Shown here piece by piece: positions 53,081 to 61,335 of a stretch of DNA of 64,000 nt. Made by a program: the position numbers and the translations under genes. This stretch comes from Fusobacterium nucleatum_L (GTDB lineage: Bacteria; Fusobacteriota; Fusobacteriia; Fusobacteriales; Fusobacteriaceae). The stretch spans positions 62,001-126,000 of the forward strand of contig NZ_CP077172.1 of assembly GCF_050231725.1 (NCBI RefSeq). The letters run 5' to 3'. The notes under the pieces were generated by a model. It was not told the DNA's origin and made no database searches. It worked only from the letters and a program-made list of their open reading frames with translations. How positions within the stretch are numbered: the first letter of the stretch is position 1; every line of letters starts with the position of its first letter.

Positions 53081-55267
53081 TTAAAATTTATATTTAAAAC
53101 CTGCATAATAGTTTATTTTTGGAGCTGGGTCATAAAATTTTTCACCCTTGCCATTAGCTCTAACACTATTATAATATTTAGCACCAAATATATTATTTAT
53201 ACCTGCATAAACATTTAATGAATTAGTTATTTTATAATTAGCTCTTAAATTAAACACTGATTTAGCTTTGTCTTTTCCATATTTATTTGCATTATCAATA
53301 AAGGCTGCTGCTCTATATTCATAGTCTGCCCCAACAGTAAATTTAGAAGTTATATCATAATCTACTGAAAAAACTAACTTATGTTTTGGTACATCTGCAA
53401 TATGTTTTCCTTCAAAACTATTAGAATTATCTTTTAAAATTTTAGTTTCAATAAATGAGTATGATTCTTTGAAAGTAAATTTTTCAAATTTTTGTTCAGC
53501 ACTTAAATCAAATCCATATCTTTTAGTTTTTCCAATATTTGTATTTCTAAATCCAAATCCATGTCCACCTACATCAAAAATAGTTGCTATTTCATCTTTT
53601 GTTTCACTATAAAATACATCAGCACTTACAAGTGAACCAAATAAATAATCATTCCAACCAACTTCAAACAAGTTTGTACTTTCTGATTTTAAATTATTAA
53701 CCTTATAAGTATAAACTCTTGGAGATACTTCAATTTTATCAACTAATTGACCAGGAGCCGGTGAAGTAAAAGCTCTTTCATATTTCACATAAGCATTTCC
53801 TGTATCAGAATATAAATAGTTTACTGCTAATGAACCTGCCCAGTCATCTTTAGATTTTTTTATATCTAATATATCATCTTTGTTTTTTCTTGTTCCATCA
53901 TATTTAGAATTTTCAAATCTTAATCCTTGAATAAGTTCAAATTTATTGACTTTAAAAGTATTTAATGCATATACTTCAAATGTTTTCTTAGATAAATCTA
54001 ATTTTGTATCTGCCATAGCTATCTTTCCAAACATATCTGTCTTAGATACTGTAAGTATATCTGTCTTAGATACTCTAAGCATACCATTATCAGTGTAACC
54101 TAAACCAATAATAATATTACTTCCTACACTATCATAAGTAAATTTATCTTTAATTTTTATAGCTTTTTTAGTATCTTTAAATTGAGAAAATGATTTTAAG
54201 TCAGCACTCTTTGTACTTCCTAACTCAGCTAATATTGCATTTAATTTCTTTCTCATAGCTAGTATAGCATCAGCAGATAGACCTGGTTTACTAAGAGCTT
54301 TTCTTAATTTCCCTGCTTGCCCTTGTAACATTCCTTTATATTCTGATGTATAATCTTCAATAGATTCAGAAGGAATATCTGTCTTTTGATAAAAACCTAA
54401 GATATTCAAATCATTTTTATCACCTATCTTAGTATTGTATGTTAAAGTAAATTCATCTTTTTTTATTTTATTCTTTTCATCTTTTTCTTTAGTTAGTCCA
54501 CTTTGTCTTCTATTTTCATCTAGTTCTTTTTGATCCAAATAATTAGGATAAGTATATTTATCTCTATAACCACTATATTTAAAGGCTATATTGCTTGTTT
54601 TATTAATATTGTAATTAATTCTTCCAGAAAAATAATCAGAGTTAGTAAAATCATAATCTCTATATCCATATTTTCTATTTTTAGAATAGTTTATATCAAA
54701 ATCAAAATTTCCAACACTTGTTCCAACAGATACATCAAACTTATTATTTCTAAAACTTGCTAATTGATAGCCAATTCCTCCACGAATATTATTTTTACCT
54801 TTGTATTTTTTAGTAATAATATTTATAACTCCTCCTGATGTTCCACTACCATATAAAACAGCTCCTCCACCTGGAATAACTTCTATTCTTTCTATTTCAT
54901 TGATATTAACAACATCAATAGGTACATTCATATGTGAAGTATCAAGCATATTTGCAGGAACTCCATCAACTAAAAGTTGAACTGTTGCTTTAGCTTTCTG
55001 AAAACCTTGCCCTCTTACATCAACTGCTGGATGTAAACCTTCTTGTATATTCACACCAGGTACAGAGTCCAAAATTTCTGATACAGAAGTATAGCCTTTT
55101 GCTTCAATATCTTTTGATGTAATTATATAAGGAGAAGTAGTTGAGTTTCTTAAATTTTTTTCAAAACCTGTTTCAGAATAAATATTTTTTTCTCCTAAAT
55201 TTATAACTTCTCCATAAGCACTTGCACAAAATATAAATATTGACAATCCCATTAAATATTTTTTCAT
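53081..55267 (-). CDS. TonB-dependent outer membrane receptor (probable heme receptor)
   Basis: 728 residues with a signal peptide (about 1-19, ending ASAYG). The plug domain spans about 30-150: SPYIITSKDIEAKGYTS, LDSVPGVNIQ, VDVRGQGFQ and GGGAVLYGSGTSGGVINIITKK. The rest is the 22-strand barrel, ending in Phe (KYKF) as outer membrane proteins do. A region near RAFTSPAPGQL...NLKSESTNLFEVGW recalls the FRAP/NPNL part of heme receptors, loosely. An unusual helical loop (about 54190-54370) and a 24-bp tandem repeat (54033-54080) lie in the barrel. The ATG at 55267 follows GGAGG; an ATG 12 bp earlier is in that Shine-Dalgarno. Confidence 0.9.
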   Translation of the reverse strand: MKKYLMGLSIFIFCASAYGEVINLGEKNIYSETGFEKNLRNSTTSPYIITSKDIEAKGYTSVSEILDSVPGVNIQEGLHPAVDVRGQGFQKAKATVQLLVDGVPANMLDTSHMNVPIDVVNINEIERIEVIPGGGAVLYGSGTSGGVINIITKKYKGKNNIRGGIGYQLASFRNNKFDVSVGTSVGNFDFDINYSKNRKYGYRDYDFTNSDYFSGRINYNINKTSNIAFKYSGYRDKYTYPNYLDQKELDENRRQSGLTKEKDEKNKIKKDEFTLTYNTKIGDKNDLNILGFYQKTDIPSESIEDYTSEYKGMLQGQAGKLRKALSKPGLSADAILAMRKKLNAILAELGSTKSADLKSFSQFKDTKKAIKIKDKFTYDSVGSNIIIGLGYTDNGMLRVSKTDILTVSKTDMFGKIAMADTKLDLSKKTFEVYALNTFKVNKFELIQGLRFENSKYDGTRKNKDDILDIKKSKDDWAGSLAVNYLYSDTGNAYVKYERAFTSPAPGQLVDKIEVSPRVYTYKVNNLKSESTNLFEVGWNDYLFGSLVSADVFYSETKDEIATIFDVGGHGFGFRNTNIGKTKRYGFDLSAEQKFEKFTFKESYSFIETKILKDNSNSFEGKHIADVPKHKLVFSVDYDITSKFTVGADYEYRAAAFIDNANKYGKDKAKSVFNLRANYKITNSLNVYAGINNIFGAKYYNSVRANGKGEKFYDPAPKINYYAGFKYKF
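54033..54080 (-). repeat. 24-bp tandem repeat inside the TonB receptor gene
   Basis: Two adjacent 24-bp units, 54033-54056 and 54057-54080, differ at only two positions and encode the 8-residue repeat VSKTDILT / VSKTDMFG. Being a multiple of three, gain or loss of a unit keeps the frame. Confidence 0.85.
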
Positions 55268-55332
55268 TTTTTCCTCCATAGATTATTAATATTGTATCAT
55301 TCCCAAATGTTTAATATCTATGAACACAATTT

Positions 55333-56223
55333 TTATTTGTTTCTTATTTTATTTAATTTTTCTTTCAATACTTCCATTTCATCAAATATTCTATATGAAC
55401 TTCTTAATATAACTGATGAATCTAAAATAAAAATATTATTATTTTTTCCTGCTTTTATCTTAGGTATAACATTAGATGCTTCAATAATCTTTTGTGTGTC
55501 ATCTAAACTCATAGCTCCAGCTAAAAAATCAGGATTTTCTTTTAAAATATATTCAGGTGATAATATAGGTCTTTGTCCTGGAACATTCGCTGCTATATTA
55601 ATAACACCTAGATGTTTTAAAACATCTCCTGGTATCGAGTCTTCAGAAAAGGCTGTCATAGGAGAGGTTGAAAATAGTATTGCTCCTTTTAATTTAAAAG
55701 AATTTTTTTCATTTTCTTTTTCAATTTTTTCTAATTTAAGTGAACACTCTTTTCTTAACTTTTCAGCTTCATCTTTTTTCCCAGAAATAATTCCTGTAAC
55801 TGAAATTGTATCAAGAATACCATTTAAATCAGGAGCATTAGAAACTATAACTTTATAGCCCATTTTTTTAATAGCTTCTACATTTCTTAACATCATAGAG
55901 CTAACTACAATTAAATCGGGCTTATATTCAACAACTTTTTCCAAGTTTAAATTGGAAACATTACCAATACTTACTAATTTATCAACTTTGTCAGAAGGAT
56001 ATATTTTACTTCTTGAAGTTTTAGCAATAGCAACTATTGATTTTTCTCCACCTATTTTAAATAATATCTCTATTACACCAGGGTCAGTCACAATAATTTT
56101 TTTATACTCTTTAGCTTCAATTTTATTACCATAATCATCTACAATTTGGTTATTTTCAACTTTTATAGCAAATAAAGATAGAGTACAGAGAATAAAACAA
56201 ATAAATGTAATCAATTTTTTCAT
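55333..56223 (-). CDS. Periplasmic heme/iron-chelate substrate-binding protein
   Basis: 296 residues with a signal peptide (about 1-19). It matches the periplasmic-binding family PF01497: KKIIVTDPGVIEILFKIGGEKSIVAIAKT, YKPDLIVVSSMM, and a late KAGKNNNIFILDSS. The protein would catch the ligand that the TonB receptor brings in and give it to the FecCD permease. It is the first gene of the operon and lies 65 bp before the receptor start. No Tyr or His heme ligand can be assigned with confidence. Confidence 0.9.
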   Translation of the reverse strand: MKKLITFICFILCTLSLFAIKVENNQIVDDYGNKIEAKEYKKIIVTDPGVIEILFKIGGEKSIVAIAKTSRSKIYPSDKVDKLVSIGNVSNLNLEKVVEYKPDLIVVSSMMLRNVEAIKKMGYKVIVSNAPDLNGILDTISVTGIISGKKDEAEKLRKECSLKLEKIEKENEKNSFKLKGAILFSTSPMTAFSEDSIPGDVLKHLGVINIAANVPGQRPILSPEYILKENPDFLAGAMSLDDTQKIIEASNVIPKIKAGKNNNIFILDSSVILRSSYRIFDEMEVLKEKLNKIRNK

Positions 56224-56285
56224 TATTTTCCTCTTTTCTTTTAGTTTAGTATTATTTTATATAGAAATATTTTGATTGCCTCTTT

Positions 56286-56314
56286 ATTATATATGCATTT
56301 ATTTAAAAAATCAA
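56286..56314 (-). promoter_or_regulatory. Promoter of the heme operon
   Basis: Read leftward: -35 TTGATT (56314-56309), 17-bp spacer, -10 TATAAT (56291-56286), 63 bp before the first start. I looked for a Fur-type GATAATGATAATC palindrome here and did not find one. Confidence 0.75.
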
Positions 56315-56398
56315 TAATAAATTTTGTATAAAATTTAAAATTTAATTTTATAATTAGTACAATATAAGCTATTAATTCTTTGAAAATTTAAATAAAAT

Positions 56399-56428
56399 TA
56401 AAAAATGACTGCTATTTTTAACAGTCAT
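56399..56428 (-). terminator. Intrinsic terminator after mscL
   Basis: ATGACTG (56405-56411) and CAGTCAT (56422-56428), 7-bp core stem, 10-base loop, then TTTTTT when read leftward. It separates mscL from the heme operon. Confidence 0.75.
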
Positions 56429-56438
56429 CCTATAAGTT

Positions 56439-56849
56439 TTATTTATCTGCCATTTTGTTTAAAGCATCTCTAATTTCAGTAAGTAATAGCTCTTCTTTTG
56501 TAGGTTGTGGAACAGGAGCAGGGGCTTCTTCTTTTTTCTTTTGCATTTTATTTATTACTTTTATAACCATAAATATACAAAGTGCTATTATAAGAAAATT
56601 AACTATTTCTTGTATAAACATTCCGTATCTTATAGCAGCTTGTTCAGCTCCTTCAACTGGTTCTCCTAATTTTATTTCCAAAGAAGATAAATCAACATTT
56701 CCTAATATCATGCCAATAACTGGCATAAAAATATCATTAACTAAGCTTGTTATTATCTTTCCAAAAGCTCCTCCAATAATAACCCCAACTGCTAAATCAA
56801 CTACATTTCCACGCATTACAAATGCTTTAAATTCATCAAATACCTTCAT
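56439..56849 (-). CDS. mscL: Large-conductance mechanosensitive channel
   Basis: 136 residues. FDEFKAFVMRGNVVDLAVGVIIGGAFGKI opens the first membrane helix, with the hydrophobic pore gate; a second helix (about 70-95, FLIIALCIFMVIKVIN) follows and the C-terminal bundle EELLLTEIRDAL ends it. It vents solutes under osmotic downshift. It follows mnmA by 41 bp and is the last gene in its operon. Confidence 0.96.
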   Translation of the reverse strand: MKVFDEFKAFVMRGNVVDLAVGVIIGGAFGKIITSLVNDIFMPVIGMILGNVDLSSLEIKLGEPVEGAEQAAIRYGMFIQEIVNFLIIALCIFMVIKVINKMQKKKEEAPAPVPQPTKEELLLTEIRDALNKMADK

Positions 56850-56890
56850 TAAACCTCCTAAAAACTTACTCTTAAAATTTTTATTGCTAA

Positions 56891-57979
56891 CTATCTTTCA
56901 ATAAAGCCTCCTGCTATTACATTTCCATCATCATTGTAAAACACTATACCTTGACCTGGTGTAATAGCTCTGACTTTATTATTGATAAATTTTACTTGAA
57001 AATTATCTCCAACTTTTTTTAACAAACATCTATGCAAAATATCTCTCGAACGAGTCTTTGCAAAACATTCTAAATTATCTAAACTTTCCAAAGAATCTAC
57101 TAAAAAAAGATTTAATCTTGTTGCAGTTAATTCATCTTTAAATAAATCTTCATTTTCTCCAACGATAATATTATTTGTTTCTCTATCAAAAGCCAAAACA
57201 TATAATGGTTCTTCGCTAGATATTCCCAATCCTTTTCTCTGACCTATTGTATAAAATGAAAAACCTCTATGTCTTCCTAGAGTATTCCCATTTTTATCTA
57301 CAATATTCCCAGGTGTTTCTACTTTACCTTTTGTATTTTCTATTAAAAATTCTTTTAATTTTCCATCTTCAACAAAACATATCTCTTGAGAATCTTTTTT
57401 AGAATAAACTCTTACTCCTAATTGTTCAGCAAGTTCTCGTAATTTAGATTTTTCTAAGTCACCTACTGGAAAAATAATCCTACTAAGTCTATCTTTTCTA
57501 ATTTGTGAAAGGAAATAAACTTGATCCTTATTTGAATCATCTCCAACACTTAGTAAACCATTTTTTAATTTTGTATAGTGTCCTGTTGCCATAAAATTAG
57601 CACCTTTGGACAAAATAAAATCTAGCATTTTACCAAATTTTATATATCTATTACACACTATACATGGATTTGGAGTTCTACCATTCATATATTCATTAAC
57701 AAAATAGTTCATAACTTTTTCTCTAAATTCATCTCTTAAATCTAAAACATAGTGTTCTATACCTAAGTCATCACAGACTTTTTTAGCATCAGAATCCTCA
57801 TCTTTAAAAGTTTTCATAGTTACACCAAATATATCATAACCTTGTTGTTTTAAAAGATAAGCCACAGTTGAACTATCAACTCCTCCACTCATAGCAACAC
57901 CTATTTTTATATTCTTATTATTACTATTAAATTTCAGATATTTCTCAAATTTAGGTGTAATATTTTTTATTTCCAACAT
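56891..57979 (-). CDS. mnmA: tRNA-specific 2-thiouridylase
   Basis: 362 residues. It thiolates U34 of tRNA for Lys, Glu and Gln. The ATP loop SGGVDSS lies at 31-37; the two catalytic cysteines sit in TPNPCIVCNRYIKFG and SQEICFV. RGFSFYTIGQRKGLG and the C-terminal beta barrel are complete. The N-terminus carries about 20 extra residues before the family's usual start, with AGGAAT before the ATG. LysE lies 18 bp upstream. Confidence 0.95.
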   Translation of the reverse strand: MLEIKNITPKFEKYLKFNSNNKNIKIGVAMSGGVDSSTVAYLLKQQGYDIFGVTMKTFKDEDSDAKKVCDDLGIEHYVLDLRDEFREKVMNYFVNEYMNGRTPNPCIVCNRYIKFGKMLDFILSKGANFMATGHYTKLKNGLLSVGDDSNKDQVYFLSQIRKDRLSRIIFPVGDLEKSKLRELAEQLGVRVYSKKDSQEICFVEDGKLKEFLIENTKGKVETPGNIVDKNGNTLGRHRGFSFYTIGQRKGLGISSEEPLYVLAFDRETNNIIVGENEDLFKDELTATRLNLFLVDSLESLDNLECFAKTRSRDILHRCLLKKVGDNFQVKFINNKVRAITPGQGIVFYNDDGNVIAGGFIER

Positions 57980-57997
57980 GCTACTTTTATTCCTTTC

Positions 57998-58624
57998 CTA
58001 AGCTTTCACTATTTGCTTTATACTGTAAATTATAACAAATAATGCTAGTATGAAAATAATCCCATTTGTAAATTTTATTATTTTTACAATCTTTTCTTTT
58101 CCAAAAAGTTTTCTAAAATGTGAAAGTAAATATGTTGTAAAAAACCATAGACTTGCCCCTCCTAATCCAACTCCTAAAATTGTCGTAATTGAAGTCAATG
58201 GAGTTGCATTATCTAAAATCTTTAAAAAAGCAAATAATGTAGCTATAAGCAAAATAGTAGATATATTTACAATAGCAAATCCGACCCCTGTCAAATAATT
58301 CTGCAACATACTTTTAAAATCAAGATTTAATTCCTTTAATTCAATTTTACTAAAAAGTTTTCTTAAAGAAATTATTATTAAAAATATTCCTATTAAAAGA
58401 GATAGATAACTCTCATATTTTTTTACATAATCTTCAACACTTGAGAGAAATAATAACGCAATTGCAGAATAAAACATATCAATAGTAACCATTCCCAATG
58501 CTGTTATGTAGCCTTTCCATTTTCCCTCAACAATGGTGAGCTCCATACAATAAACCCCTACTGGGCCAAAGGGTAATGACAAAATAAACCCTGTTAAAAT
58601 CCCTTTTAAAATTGTAATATCCAA
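57998..58624 (-). CDS. LysE family amino acid exporter
   Basis: 208 residues, about six membrane helices, starting with TTG after AAGGAG. The N-terminal motif GFILSLPFGPVGVYCMELTIVEGKWKG matches LysE/RhtB proteins (GPVG and the following helix). It would export an amino acid; the substrate is not readable. First gene of a unit with mnmA and mscL. Confidence 0.83.
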   Translation of the reverse strand: MDITILKGILTGFILSLPFGPVGVYCMELTIVEGKWKGYITALGMVTIDMFYSAIALLFLSSVEDYVKKYESYLSLLIGIFLIIISLRKLFSKIELKELNLDFKSMLQNYLTGVGFAIVNISTILLIATLFAFLKILDNATPLTSITTILGVGLGGASLWFFTTYLLSHFRKLFGKEKIVKIIKFTNGIIFILALFVIIYSIKQIVKA

Positions 58625-58704
58625 AACAAAACTCCTTAATTATTTTAATCTTTAAAAGAACTTTTAAATTTTATCATATTTTTCTTTTTTTTTCCATAAT
58701 TTAA

Positions 58705-58713
58705 TGTTATAAT
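58705..58713 (+). promoter_or_regulatory. Extended -10 promoter of the winged-helix gene
   Basis: TGTTATAAT, with TATAAT at 58708-58713, 33 bp before the TTG start. No -35 box. Confidence 0.5.
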
Positions 58714-58745
58714 TTCAAAATAAATATAGTAAGGAGTGTTTAATT

Positions 58746-59072
58746 TTGACAGAATTAGAAATAAAAATTATAAAATTTTTATTATCCTCTGCTGTATATA
58801 GTGAAAATGCTATAATGAAAAATTTAGGTATAGATAAAACTACATTGGATAAAAGTTTTAAAATTTTGGAAGAATATGGCTATCTTGAAAGTTATGATAA
58901 TTTCATAAAAAAAGAATCTCTAAATGAAGATAATGATTGTTGTAAGTCTAATAAGCATTGTTCAAGTTGTTCTTCAAGTACAAATTGCTGTGATAAAAAT
59001 ATTTTCAAAAATTTAGAAGATTTTTCCAAAATAAAAGTTATAACAATGAAAGCAGTGGATAAATTTTCTTAA
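58746..59072 (+). CDS. Small winged-helix protein with a cysteine cluster
   Basis: 108 residues, TTG start 9 bp after AAGGAG. Residues about 1-58 form a winged helix-turn-helix (IIKFLLSSAVYSENAIMKNLGIDKTTLDKSFKILEEYGYL, pattern of MarR/FeoC-like folds). Residues 65-82 hold six cysteines (65, 66, 72, 75, 81, 82) and His71, spaced CC-x5-C-x2-C-x5-CC. That could bind zinc, an iron-sulfur cluster or another metal. The arrangement recalls FeoC but the spacing differs, and no feoAB is adjacent. A candidate metal- or redox-sensing regulator; its targets cannot be named. Confidence 0.7.
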   Translation: MTELEIKIIKFLLSSAVYSENAIMKNLGIDKTTLDKSFKILEEYGYLESYDNFIKKESLNEDNDCCKSNKHCSSCSSSTNCCDKNIFKNLEDFSKIKVITMKAVDKFS

Positions 59073-59078
59073 TGAAAG

Positions 59079-59124
59079 AAAAAAAGTCAATTACAATTTT
59101 TTTTGTTTGCAATTGGCTTTTTTT
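59079..59124 (+). terminator. Intrinsic terminator of the winged-helix gene
   Basis: A stem between about 59079-59096 and 59106-59124 (AGTCAATTACAA against TTTGCAATTGGCT with one G-U pair and one mismatch), ending in TTTTTTT. Confidence 0.8.
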
Positions 59125-59159
59125 ATTTTCTATTTATTCAATTTATATAATGTATAAAA

Positions 59160-59303
59160 TCATTTTAAGCTTAAATTAGGATCATATTCATCTTCTGTCA
59201 TTTTATCATTTGTAGCTATTCTAAAATTTGAAATTAATTTTCCATCATCTTCATAAATTCCTGTAACTATATGAGCATTTCCAATATCAACACCTACAAT
59301 CAT
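59160..59303 (-). pseudogene. coaX: N-terminal remnant of type III pantothenate kinase
   Basis: A 47-codon frame reads MIVGVDIGNAHIVTGIYEDD, then LISNFRIATNDKMTEDEY, before diverging to an unrelated DPNLSLK tail and a TGA. It matches the first about 40 residues of CoaX, whose phosphate-binding DxGNT motif here is DIGNA. The usual protein is about 255 residues, so over 200 are missing, and no further homology is seen downstream. A start and a near-consensus promoter remain. The gene is either a pseudogene or a reused small protein; CoaA or another CoaX must supply coenzyme A elsewhere. Confidence 0.75.
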
Positions 59304-59338
59304 TTTTTAACTCTTTTAAATTAGTTATATGTTGTCTA

Positions 59339-59367
59339 TTTATAGCTATATAAGTCAATAATGTCAA
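59339..59367 (-). promoter_or_regulatory. Intact promoter in front of the coaX remnant
   Basis: Read leftward: -35 TTGACA (59367-59362), exact 17-bp spacer, -10 TATAAA (59344-59339), 35 bp before the remnant's ATG. Confidence 0.7.
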
Positions 59368-59424
59368 TATTGTAGGTTTTAAATATAAAACTAATGTGAA
59401 ATTCTCATTTTGTTATTTAAAACT

Positions 59425-60138
59425 CTATATAACTTTAACTTTATTATCTTTTACAATAATAGCTTGACTATTATTTATTGCAATAATATTTAATTTATCC
59501 TTATATTTTTTAACCATTTCTTTTGAACTTTCTTCAAAAGGAAATTCATTTAAGTGAGGAACCATATAGAAATCAACTAAATTTAATCCTAAATATCCTT
59601 TTAAATCCTTTGCAATATTTACATCATCCATCAAATCAGAATATTCTATATCTTTGGAAGTAATTATTGCTCCAGCTGATTCTCCAATATATACCATTCC
59701 AAAATTAACTCTATTTTTTATAAAATCAATTAAGTTTTTTCTTTTTAATTCTTGTAATAAATAGAATGTATTTCCACCACCAACATATAAATAATTAGTT
59801 TTTTCTATCTTATTTTTAGTAGTTTTTTCATCTAATTTTGAAATTTCTAAATCTTCTACTTCCATTTCAAGGCTTTTAAATACTTCTTTTGCTTCATCAA
59901 CTAAAAATTTAGTTTCTTCATCTATATTAGCAGTTGGAATAAATAAAACCTTCTTTCCTTTGGTATCATTATTCATAAAGTCTTTAAATATATCTTTTAC
60001 TCCTGTAAAATACGAGCATAAAAATAGCTTTTTCATTTTTCTAACATCTCCTTTATTATTAAAATTATTACTAAAAGAAATTTGTGAAATAAATATAAAA
60101 ATTAATAAACAAAAAATTTTTAATATAGATTTTTTCAT
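59425..60138 (-). CDS. Peptidase E-like (S51) protein with signal peptide
   Basis: 237 residues. The catalytic core is S51/class I glutamine amidotransferase-like: GGGNTFYLL at 120-128, nucleophile elbow GESAGAI with Ser154, and VPHLNEFPFE with His195. Unlike cytosolic peptidase E, the first 24 residues form a signal peptide (IFCLLIFIFISQISFS). An internal ATG at 60036 has AAGGAG 11-12 bp upstream and would give the usual cytosolic form, so two products are possible. It would cleave Asp-X dipeptides if active. Last gene of the DUF1007-NicO operon. Confidence 0.8.
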   Translation of the reverse strand: MKKSILKIFCLLIFIFISQISFSNNFNNKGDVRKMKKLFLCSYFTGVKDIFKDFMNNDTKGKKVLFIPTANIDEETKFLVDEAKEVFKSLEMEVEDLEISKLDEKTTKNKIEKTNYLYVGGGNTFYLLQELKRKNLIDFIKNRVNFGMVYIGESAGAIITSKDIEYSDLMDDVNIAKDLKGYLGLNLVDFYMVPHLNEFPFEESSKEMVKKYKDKLNIIAINNSQAIIVKDNKVKVI

Positions 60139-60150
60139 ATAATTACCTCT

Positions 60151-60522
60151 TTATTTCAAAAAAAATTTTATTAAATTCCAAAAAATACCAAAACTACCCC
60201 AGTGAGAATTTTTTGTGGAACTATCTAGTTCATTACTTAAACTTTTAAACTTAAAAGATATTTCTTTTTTATTTCTATTAAAATCATTTAAGAATTCTCT
60301 GTATAACTTTTCTATATCTAATTTTTGAGTTTTTTCAATTTTAATATTTTTAAAAATTTTTATCCATTTTAAAAGTCCCTTTTTATTTTCATTAGAAGAA
60401 AAAACTAGTTCTTCTTTATAAACATCATATTTGTTTGCCCACTCTTTAATAGCTTCTAATTTTTTCTTTCCTTTTAAATATAAGTTAAATTGTTCTTCAA
60501 TCTTTTCAACAGTTAATTTCAT
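60151..60522 (-). CDS. Hypothetical protein in the NicO operon
   Basis: 123 residues, lysine-rich and helical, without a signal peptide; a mildly hydrophobic end (SFGIFWNLIKFFLK, about 109-123) might touch the membrane. The start is one base after the NicO stop, so it is coupled. Family not recognised. Confidence 0.6.
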   Translation of the reverse strand: MKLTVEKIEEQFNLYLKGKKKLEAIKEWANKYDVYKEELVFSSNENKKGLLKWIKIFKNIKIEKTQKLDIEKLYREFLNDFNRNKKEISFKFKSLSNELDSSTKNSHWGSFGIFWNLIKFFLK

Positions 60523-60523
60523 T

Positions 60524-61315
60524 TTATTCCCCCAAAATTAATATTTGAAATATACCAAATAAAATCATAAGACTAGCTCCAATTAAAGCTAAAATTTTAT
60601 GTAATTTGAAATTTTCTTCTTCAACTAAAGTCTTTTTAAAAGTGTTAGCCAAAATTCCAAAGAATAATATTACTAAAAATATTCCTGTTGACATAGATAA
60701 GGTAAATAGGAATAAATTCTCACTAAGTCCAAAACTTTCTAAAAATAAAAGTACAGTCATTACACCAGGACAAGGACAAAGTCCTAAAACAATAGAAAAA
60801 CCTAAAATATTTTTTGCCTTTGTTTCATGGCAATGTTCACAACATTTATTTCTTAAAACTGAATAAATGTTATATAAACCAATTAAGATAATCAAAACAG
60901 AAGCAATTAATCTAGTTCTGTTATCTAAATCATAGAATAGCATCATAGAGGCTTTATCTGAAAGATTTATAATAAACTTTACTAATATATAGGCAGATAA
61001 ACCTTGTAAATATGCTATTAAAAAAGATACTAAAAGTAATTTAGGAAAATTTAATTTTTCTTTTACTGAATATGTTAAAACTAAAGTCTTTCCATGACCT
61101 GGTCCAAAAGAATGGACTACTCCATATAAGAAAGTAAAAAATAACATTGTATATAGAATTTTTTCATTTTCTTTTTCTGATAACTCACTTATTTTTTCAA
61201 CTATCTCTTGTTGGTATATTGCTATTTTAAACATGAGTAAATTAAAATTTGAAATTAATAAATAAATTAATGCAATAGTAACCATTCCAACTAAGTATTT
61301 AACAATCTTTTTCAT
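60524..61315 (-). CDS. NicO-family nickel/cobalt permease
   Basis: 263 residues with about six or seven membrane helices. The family motif HSFGPGHGKTLV lies at 68-79 and a second signature GLCPCPGVMTVLLF at about 179-192. Between them, at about 157-167, a Cys/His-rich cytosolic or periplasmic loop (NKCCEHCHETK) may bind metal. The pairing with DUF1007 is typical of NicO-type exporters or importers of Ni, Co or Zn; direction cannot be told. Confidence 0.87.
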   Translation of the reverse strand: MKKIVKYLVGMVTIALIYLLISNFNLLMFKIAIYQQEIVEKISELSEKENEKILYTMLFFTFLYGVVHSFGPGHGKTLVLTYSVKEKLNFPKLLLVSFLIAYLQGLSAYILVKFIINLSDKASMMLFYDLDNRTRLIASVLIILIGLYNIYSVLRNKCCEHCHETKAKNILGFSIVLGLCPCPGVMTVLLFLESFGLSENLFLFTLSMSTGIFLVILFFGILANTFKKTLVEEENFKLHKILALIGASLMILFGIFQILILGE

Positions 61316-61335
61316 CTAAAATTTGCTTCTCCAAT

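Noticed and set aside
55292..55858. A 188-residue plus-strand frame opposite the heme-binding protein gene
   Set aside because: It lies antisense to a clear periplasmic binding protein, and its sequence shows no recognisable domain.
56224..56438. Fur box upstream of the heme operon
   Set aside because: I searched for a GATAATGATAATC-like inverted repeat around the promoter and found none; ATTATT runs alone are not evidence in DNA this AT-rich.
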